From the NCBI RefSeq assembly GCF_004762035.2, contig NZ_SIJK02000050.1, positions 1 through 38,050 on the forward strand: a DNA stretch of 38,050 nucleotides, written 5' to 3'. A program made the translations under genes and the position numbers. Under the pieces are notes generated by a model. The model had not been told where the DNA came from and did no database searches. It saw only the letters and a program-made list of their open reading frames with translations. Positions 34,101-38,050 of the stretch are shown here, in pieces. How positions within the stretch are numbered: position 1 is the first letter of the stretch; each line of letters begins with the position of its first letter. This DNA comes from Candidatus Chloroploca mongolica. Lineage in GTDB: Bacteria > Chloroflexota > Chloroflexia > Chloroflexales > Chloroflexaceae.

Positions 34101-34992
34101 TCCGCCCGAGCCACTCACGGACAACAACGTGGCCTTCGATGCCCTGGACAAAGATGGGCAGCACACGGAGATTGGCCGCCTCGAGGGCGCGCACGACATC
34201 ATTGTGATAATGGGTACCACCGAGGATATGGCTACGGAACGAGAGCACGGCCACGGTACCGAGTGGTTCGGCCCCCTTCTTGCCGCCATTGCTCCGTTTG
34301 CGCCGCTCGCGCTCCCACTTCTCATACTCATCAGGTTTCGCAAAATATTTTGGCGCATCGGGATGAGCAAAACCCATATCGGGCACCTGGACGGGAGGGG
34401 GCACCTGCAATTTGGGCATATTGCAATACTCACGGAGAATGAGCTTGAACATGCTCGCCGTATTAGCGACATTGCGCGTATTCCAATAGGTGGTGACATT
34501 CGTCCAGTTACGGAAATCGGTCAGGCGCTTGCCTGGCAGAAAATTGACCAGCTTGCTGGTAATCTTCTGGAGCTTGACATAGCCATAGAACGCATCTTCT
34601 TCGCGGTTACCGACGAGCAGACGGGCGACATTCTGCACCGGTTTGGGCATCCCACCGCCACCGCCCTTGCCGCCCATCGCATAATTGCCAACCTTGGTAA
34701 GGCGCATGACCTCAGGGACACCCTCGAAACAAAAGACAATCGGCGGATCGTGACGCTGAACCACAGGAACCAGCCACTCGGTACTTTCAGCGAGCGTAAT
34801 CAGCGAAGAAAAGAAACATGAACAACGAGCGATCGCCGCCTCAACCTCATCGGGTCGCTGTTGAATATCACGATCTTCAAAGACACGCAGCCGAAAACTT
34901 GGTACCTCTTTACGTACCTCAGCTTCGGCAGCCGTAAAGAGATCCTGGCTGTAACGCTGCAAACCCAGTACCATCACAAACTCATGCGCCAT
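31114..34992 (-). CDS. bchH: Magnesium chelatase subunit H (BchH)
   Basis: A 1292-residue large subunit that binds protoporphyrin IX and inserts Mg2+, with BchI and BchD, in the first committed step of bacteriochlorophyll synthesis. The N-terminal DUF3479 domain (VMVLGLQRYSQDLFTAAEAE ... TEWLVPVVQ) marks BchH/ChlH as opposed to CobN. The CobN/BchH core follows, with HVGMHGTSEWMPGVQLGMTE, CWPDVLLGTLPNFYVYP and NNPAEANIAKRR. Length matches BchH. ATG 34992 was chosen over GTG 35016 because GAGG lies 8 bases upstream. bchI and bchD are not in the window. Regulation may act through the palindrome at 35036-35059. Confidence 0.95.
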   Translation of the reverse strand: MAHEFVMVLGLQRYSQDLFTAAEAEVRKEVPSFRLRVFEDRDIQQRPDEVEAAIARCSCFFSSLITLAESTEWLVPVVQRHDPPIVFCFEGVPEVMRLTKVGNYAMGGKGGGGGMPKPVQNVARLLVGNREEDAFYGYVKLQKITSKLVNFLPGKRLTDFRNWTNVTTYWNTRNVANTASMFKLILREYCNMPKLQVPPPVQVPDMGFAHPDAPKYFAKPDEYEKWERERRKRSNGGKKGAEPLGTVAVLSFRSHILGGTHYHNDVVRALEAANLRVLPIFVQGIEGHVVVREWLGRMHVDAVINTMGFPLVGGPAGSTKAGLTVAVARELLSKLDVPYIVSSPLFVQDEENWREHGVGPIQATMMYALPEMDGAIAPVVLGGMRGSEIGTVPDRLNRLGEQTSGYVRLRKTPNRDKKVALVVYNYPPGQGNVATAALLDVPSSLIALLDRMRAAGYTVGDYPRDPVQFARCLEATLRADMPELPPGHPPLNLPTVNNEAFYRWIRPQDQERINSRWGSFPGDIAPAGRDRVRLGGMHIGNVYVGIQPMIGMPGDPMRLLFDRENTPHHQYALFYKYLSEEFGAHALVHVGMHGTSEWMPGVQLGMTEHCWPDVLLGTLPNFYVYPINNPAEANIAKRRGYATIIGHAIPPYGRAGLYKELQALKDLLDEQRSRGERGEVEAETGEHPAMLAIQQKIELLNLDVELAQLPDESFSAFVSRAYAYLRELENTLITDSLHVMGSAPPPDQQLTLIAEALKIPRDGNMGLGDLALTAVGNGPDSNGVVSSFGDYTGMLASARRGDVHALALRDRIEAGCHAFVRRAILDGENPDSAWRAIFGLTEVVPWSMALNPLAEHGRAMLAALRDNTQELDYLLHGLDGKYIPAAPGGDLIRDGMAVLPTGRNIHSLDPFRVPSDSAYERGVRIAESLIAAHVAEQGEYPETIAQVLWGLDAIKTKGESIGIVLGLMGARPVKDGQGKIGRYSLIPLEELGRPRIDVLMTASGIFRDTFAGTIDILDRLVREAAVADEPEDQNFIRKHVNAMLAEGKTLEAATARIFTQAEGTYGTDVDEAIDGSAWEDRQELEELFIKRNAFAFGGDKAGGAQPEVLRSLLGTVGRVAQEIDSVEYGLTDMQHYYGYSGALKAAAERATGQHVPLNYVESYTAETKIQNLDQVLRVEYRTKLLNPKWYEGMLKHGHNGAAEIAHRFTYMLGWSATTEAVDNWVYDEAASTFVLDDAMRQRLEAANPEATRNAVGRLLEANTRGMWQTDDETLDRLRELYADLEDRLEGVV

Positions 34993-35035
34993 TGCTTTAC
35001 CTCGCTTCTCAGGCACAGAACGTATAAAGATCTAG

Positions 35036-35059
35036 CGTACATTATCGGTGAAATGTACG
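35036..35059. promoter_or_regulatory. Palindromic operator candidate upstream of bchH
   Basis: CGTACATT (35036-35043) and AATGTACG (35052-35059) are perfect 8-bp inverted arms around an 8-bp spacer, 44-67 bases before the bchH ATG. On the minus strand a TTTATAC -10-like box (about 35021-35027) lies just downstream, with a weak TTCACC -35 inside the palindrome. A dimeric repressor there would block bchH transcription. The hairpin could alternatively end the flavin-reductase transcript. Confidence 0.5.
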
Positions 35060-35097
35060 GAAAGAACAAACTTTGCATTCTATGAACAAAAGAAGAA

Positions 35098-35565
35098 CTA
35101 GCCAAGACGATGATAGCCTGAGCGATAGTAGAGCAACGGATTACCCTCGTAGCACTGCGCAGCGATCACCTCACCGATAAAAATCGTATGATCACCCCCG
35201 GGCAACGTACTGTGAACGTCACACTCGATATGGGCGAGCACGCCACGTAACAGGGGCAACCCATTGGGCGAAATATCAAAAGTCCCACTGGTAAACTTCT
35301 CGGCCTCTTCACTAGCAAAGCGGCGCGAGATATACTCTTGATCTTCTGCCAGAATATTAACGGCATAGCGACCCGAGGTACTAATCACCGCGTGACTACC
35401 GGCACGATGATCAATCGAAACGAGCACGAGCATGGGATTGAGTGAAAGTGAGGTAAACGAACTAACCGTCAACCCGGCTGGACGACCTTCATAGACCGAA
35501 GTAACAACCGTAACTCCGGAAGGAAACCGCCCCATCACTTGACGAAACCGCGATTGGTCAATCAT
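35098..35565 (-). CDS. Flavin reductase family protein (FMN-binding split-barrel)
   Basis: A 155-residue flavin-dependent reductase or the small component of a two-component monooxygenase. It shows the family start FRQVMGRFPSGVTVVTS, the flavin-binding AGLTVSSFTSLSLNPMLVLVS, a central NILAEDQEYISRRFA and the terminal GEV...GNPLLYYRSGYHRLG. It would supply FMNH2 or reduce flavin with NAD(P)H in the cytoplasm; the partner is unknown. It lies upstream of bchH on the same strand with a 105-base gap containing the palindrome, so co-transcription is possible but not assured. Confidence 0.9.
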   Translation of the reverse strand: MIDQSRFRQVMGRFPSGVTVVTSVYEGRPAGLTVSSFTSLSLNPMLVLVSIDHRAGSHAVISTSGRYAVNILAEDQEYISRRFASEEAEKFTSGTFDISPNGLPLLRGVLAHIECDVHSTLPGGDHTIFIGEVIAAQCYEGNPLLYYRSGYHRLG

Positions 35566-35652
35566 CCTCTGTTATACCTCTATCTCTACATCTTGTAACA
35601 GTCACCATCTCAAAGGCTATTTTCATTGTACCTCAACTTCCACATGTGCGCC

Positions 35653-35681
35653 TTGTATAATGTGTCAGCTTCATGTATAAT
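35653..35681 (+). promoter_or_regulatory. Strong sigma70-like promoter match
   Basis: TTGTAT (35653-35658), an exact 17-bp spacer, and a perfect TATAAT (35676-35681). It points rightward into about 370 bases without a gene before the antitoxin ATG, so it either gives a long leader or a separate RNA. Confidence 0.5.
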
Positions 35682-35994
35682 AGTTAATATTTGGTTAGGG
35701 GGCATCCGGACGGTCGGAGACACCTGCCACATCAAATGCAATAACTCGTACCTATACCGTGCTCTGAAGCGAATCTCAGTCTTTAAATTCATAATATGTA
35801 TCATTACCATAACGAATAGATCTAGATTTTTCTTCAACAAATAGGAAAAATGGTGTTATAATTGCATGACTAACAGCATAAGATTCGGATTAACAAACTA
35901 TGTTGTTTTAGTCTACCATGTAGCCCCGCACAGTCTCATCCACTGTACAAACTGACAGCAATGCGGGTAAGCGGGTAGAGGTATTGTTGGTATC

Positions 35995-36012
35995 GTCAAC
36001 AACCGTGTTGAC
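35995..36012. promoter_or_regulatory. Operator-like palindrome before the antitoxin gene
   Basis: GTCAACA (35995-36001), a 4-nt centre and TGTTGAC (36006-36012) form a perfect inverted repeat 43 bases before the ATG. Phd/YefM antitoxins repress their own promoters at such palindromes, so this is the expected place for autoregulation. Confidence 0.5.
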
Positions 36013-36055
36013 TGTGTGGATCGTCAGGGTGAGAAGATTGTAGCGGAGGATTAGA

Positions 36056-36313
36056 ATGGTAGATCTGAAGGATTATACGCTGGACGTTGACCTGAAGCAG
36101 GGCGTCGTGCCGATCTCCAAGGCCGCATCATCGTTGGCCGCACTGATCAAGCGTTCACGGGCCAACCATCAGCCCATTATTGTGACGCAAAAAGGCTATC
36201 CAACTGGTGTCATTCTTGATGTTGATCTCTTTACTGCCCTACGTGAACTTGCCGATATTCATCTTGAGAATGAGACAGTTGAAGGCGCAGCAGATCCTGA
36301 CGCTAGTGCATAA
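36056..36313 (+). CDS. Phd/YefM-type antitoxin, solitary
   Basis: An 85-residue protein of the PhdYeFM fold: VVPISKAASSLAALIKRSRANHQPIIVTQKGYPTGVILD is the typical DNA-binding dimer core, and the acidic C-terminus (ENETVEGAADPDASA) is the flexible toxin-neutralising part. The strong GGAGG ribosome site sits 7 bases before the ATG. No toxin gene follows; the next gene (rarA) is convergent. It is either an orphan antitoxin or a transcriptional regulator. Autorepression at the upstream palindrome is likely. Confidence 0.88.
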   Translation: MVDLKDYTLDVDLKQGVVPISKAASSLAALIKRSRANHQPIIVTQKGYPTGVILDVDLFTALRELADIHLENETVEGAADPDASA

Positions 36314-36350
36314 TAGGTAGCGGTAAAACCTCGCATACAAATACAAAAGA

Positions 36351-36383
36351 AAGAAGGTGAAGAACGAGGTTCTTCACCTTCTT
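36351..36383. terminator. Bidirectional terminator overlapping the rarA stop
   Basis: Arms AAGAAGGTGAAGAAC (36351-36365) and GTTCTTCACCTTCTT (36369-36383) form a perfect 15-bp stem with loop GAG. A/T-rich tails follow on both sides (CTTTTGTTGT to the right, TTTTGT on the minus strand). The right arm contains the rarA stop codon (36376-36374) and the last Lys/Arg codons. Confidence 0.85.
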
Positions 36384-37846
36384 CTTTTGTTGTGCTCGCC
36401 AGGTGAGGGGGCTTCTTCGGGCGGTTCCTGCGACTCTTCGCCTGAAAGGGCCTGAGGGTCAAGGGCAGTGAGCGTTGGCGAGGAAGCGGGACGAGGAGGT
36501 TGACGTTGCTCACGCCACGCCAGTCGTTCGCGTACACGGCTCTCGAAACCGCGGTCGGTCGGCTCATAATAGACGCGGCCCTCAAGATTGGGGGGCAGGT
36601 GAGTCTGTTCACTCCGGCCTTCGGCGAGGTCGTGGGCATATTCGTAGCCCTTGCCGTACCCAAGGCCCTTCATCAAGCGGGTCGGCGCGTTCCGCAGATG
36701 CAGGGGCACCGGTTCGTTACGGGTTTCGGCGACATCCTTGAGCGCCGCCCCATACGCCCGATAGACGGCATTGCTCTTGGGGGCCTGACAGAGATAGACG
36801 ACCGCCTGGGCAAGCGCCAGATCACCCTCGGGTTGGCCCATAAAGTGGATCGCCTGCTGTGCCGCGATGGTCTGCGGCAACGCGGCTGGATCAGCCATGC
36901 CAATATCTTCCAGGGCCATGCGGACGATGCGCCGCGCAATGTAGAGCGGGTCTTCGCCCCCATCCAACATCCGCCCAAGCCAGTAGAGCGCCCCATCAGG
37001 ATCGCTATCGCGCACGCTTTTGTGCAGGGCCGAGATTGCATCGTAGTGCAATTCGCCGTGCTTATCATAGCGAGTCGCCCGGGTCTGCAAGGCATCACGA
37101 AGATCATCGAGCGTAATCAAACGCTTATCGCCAAGACTCGGTGGCTTGGACATGACTGCTGCTTCGAGCGCATTGAGTGCGGTACGGGCATCGCCATTGG
37201 ACATATTGACCAGATAGCCACGGGCATCGGCAGCAAGCATGACTTTGAATGAACCGAGCCCGCGAACCTCATCGGCCAGCGCCCGATCAACCAGTTGCCC
37301 CATCGCCTCATCGCTCAAGGCTTCAAGCTGAAAGACCCGCGCCCGCGAAAGCAGGGCGTTATTCACTTCAAAGGAGGGGTTCTCGGTCGTCGCACCGATG
37401 AGCGTGAGCGTGCCATCTTCCACAAAGGGCAACACTGCATCCTGCTGCGCCTTGTTGAAACGATGGATCTCATCAATGAAAAGCACCGTCCGCTGCTGAA
37501 ACATCCCCAGGCGATCCTGCGCTTCCTGGATGACCCGCCGCAGATCAGTGACGCCGGCACTCACCGCGCTCAATGGCTCGAAATGGGCACTGGTACTCGC
37601 CGCCATAATGCGGGCCAGCGTTGTCTTGCCACTGCCAGGCGGCCCCCAGAGGATGATCGAAAAGAGCTGATCGGCCATGATCGCCCGCCGCAGGAGGCGT
37701 CCTTCGCCAACCAGAGCCTCTTGCCCGAGATACTCATCAAGGGTACGCGGTCGCATCCGTGCCGCCAGCGGTGCTTGATGTTCAAGCGCCTGCGCACGTT
37801 GCGCATCAAAGAGCGTTGGACCTGTCGAGCCACGTTTTGGAGGCAT
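36374..37846 (-). CDS. rarA: Replication-associated recombination protein RarA (MgsA/Mgs1 family)
   Basis: A 490-residue AAA+ ATPase of the clamp-loader-like RarA family acting at stalled replication forks. Walker A is GPPGSGKT (68-75), Walker B is LFIDEIHRF (D125-E126), and the sensor-1 region [21 protein letters not shown] follows. The tetramerisation part ([19 protein letters not shown], then [10 protein letters not shown]-like) is present. The C-terminus adds a Pro/Gly-rich tail beyond the normal family end (about 440 residues). ATG 37846 has AGGTGA 7 bases upstream. It converges on the antitoxin gene and shares its terminator. Confidence 0.93.
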   Translation of the reverse strand: MPPKRGSTGPTLFDAQRAQALEHQAPLAARMRPRTLDEYLGQEALVGEGRLLRRAIMADQLFSIILWGPPGSGKTTLARIMAASTSAHFEPLSAVSAGVTDLRRVIQEAQDRLGMFQQRTVLFIDEIHRFNKAQQDAVLPFVEDGTLTLIGATTENPSFEVNNALLSRARVFQLEALSDEAMGQLVDRALADEVRGLGSFKVMLAADARGYLVNMSNGDARTALNALEAAVMSKPPSLGDKRLITLDDLRDALQTRATRYDKHGELHYDAISALHKSVRDSDPDGALYWLGRMLDGGEDPLYIARRIVRMALEDIGMADPAALPQTIAAQQAIHFMGQPEGDLALAQAVVYLCQAPKSNAVYRAYGAALKDVAETRNEPVPLHLRNAPTRLMKGLGYGKGYEYAHDLAEGRSEQTHLPPNLEGRVYYEPTDRGFESRVRERLAWREQRQPPRPASSPTLTALDPQALSGEESQEPPEEAPSPGEHNKRRR

Positions 37847-37900
37847 AATCTGTCACCTGCTGAGGCGAACCCAGTTGCCTTGAATTGTACCACAGCCGCC

Positions 37901-38050
37901 GGGGGCACGGGCGAGCCGGGGGCACGGGCGAGCCGGGGGCACGGGCGAGCCGTGCCCCGCCCGCCGCCCCGTGCCCCGCCCGCCCCGCCGTGCCCCCCCC
38001 CCCGCCCCCTACGGGGACGGGGGCGCCGTGCCCCTACCGCCGCGCCCTGG
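37901..38050. repeat. GC-rich tandem and palindromic repeat at right window edge
   Basis: Three tandem 17-bp units GGGGGCACGGGCGAGCC lie at 37901-37951. GCCCCGCCCGCC and GGGGACGGGGGCGCC-like stretches and an 11-C homopolymer follow to the end of the window. The type is that of the left-edge repeat (36-101). Confidence 0.75.

Larger units (their letters stand above)
35566..36055. other. AT-rich non-coding region with promoter-like elements
   Basis: Clearly more AT-rich than its surroundings. I find no convincing gene in it: the small frames on both strands lack ribosome sites and family features. It holds a strong sigma70-like box pair at 35653-35681 and a second TATAAT at 35857-35862. There is a CCCGCA/TGCGGG pairing around 35924-35967 and an operator-like palindrome at 35995-36012, before the antitoxin gene. 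A small RNA from the first promoter is possible. Confidence 0.5.

Noticed and set aside
35610-35840. 76-codon minus-strand and 72-codon plus-strand frames in the AT-rich region
   Set aside because: Neither has a ribosome site or known features, and they overlap each other. Kept as non-coding, with a small RNA considered.

Overview
The window reads as chromosomal DNA of a filamentous anoxygenic phototroph of the Chloroflexota (Chloroflexales: Chloroflexus, Oscillochloris, Chloroploca or Viridilinea type). Three things point there: a full-length bchH (Mg-chelatase large subunit of bacteriochlorophyll synthesis), an N-terminal CPYLGL / Cys-rich segment of a kind I associate with Chloroflexota, and several secreted proteins with an 'LYLPLV'-like motif at or near a domain end. 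This is inference from protein style; there is no rRNA gene to confirm it. Both ends of the window run into very GC-rich 'GGGCACGG' palindromic repeats, the type of sequence that breaks assemblies, so the window may be a whole contig.

Layout. 1-4200: a Pro/Thr-rich Cys-motif membrane protein (minus), then a forward run of metallophosphoesterase, class III aminotransferase and uppP. 4195-7428: a 1077-residue secreted beta-repeat protein (minus). 7430-9208: mostly non-coding, with a decayed secreted-protein fragment, a GNAT acetyltransferase gene and several palindromic repeats. 9209-13135: phosphomannomutase/phosphoglucomutase (minus) and a secreted papain-like peptidase (plus), closed by a perfect 24-bp-arm hairpin. 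13139-15029: a two-gene ABC importer (binding lipoprotein and permease) with no ATPase gene. 15206-17484: an AI-2E-type exporter, DUF2231 and PlsC operon (minus). 17669-21464: two adjacent SF1 helicases, UPF1-like then UvrD-like. 21570-23109: divergent YigZ/IMPACT and DUF1028 genes.

23110-29885 is an accessory defence block. A DUF4258-DUF2283 toxin-antitoxin-like pair is bracketed by two 66-bp direct repeats, each carrying part of a UPF0175 antitoxin gene. It is followed by a complete Type I restriction-modification operon (hsdR-hsdM-hsdS, minus), whose HsdS carries near-identical internal DNA repeats that could allow specificity switching. 29914-31011 encodes a membrane-anchored glucosaminidase-like protein. 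31114-35565 holds bchH and a flavin reductase (minus), with a palindrome over the putative bchH promoter. 35566-36055 is an unusually AT-rich non-coding stretch with good promoter matches, leading to a solitary Phd-type antitoxin. rarA (minus) ends the window.

No tRNA, rRNA, CRISPR array or intact transposase was seen. The most interesting items are the repeat-bracketed TA cassette, the paired helicases with a degenerate NERD-like N-terminus, the HsdS repeats, the bchH palindrome, the 29-bp dispersed repeat family and the gene-free AT-rich leader before the orphan antitoxin.
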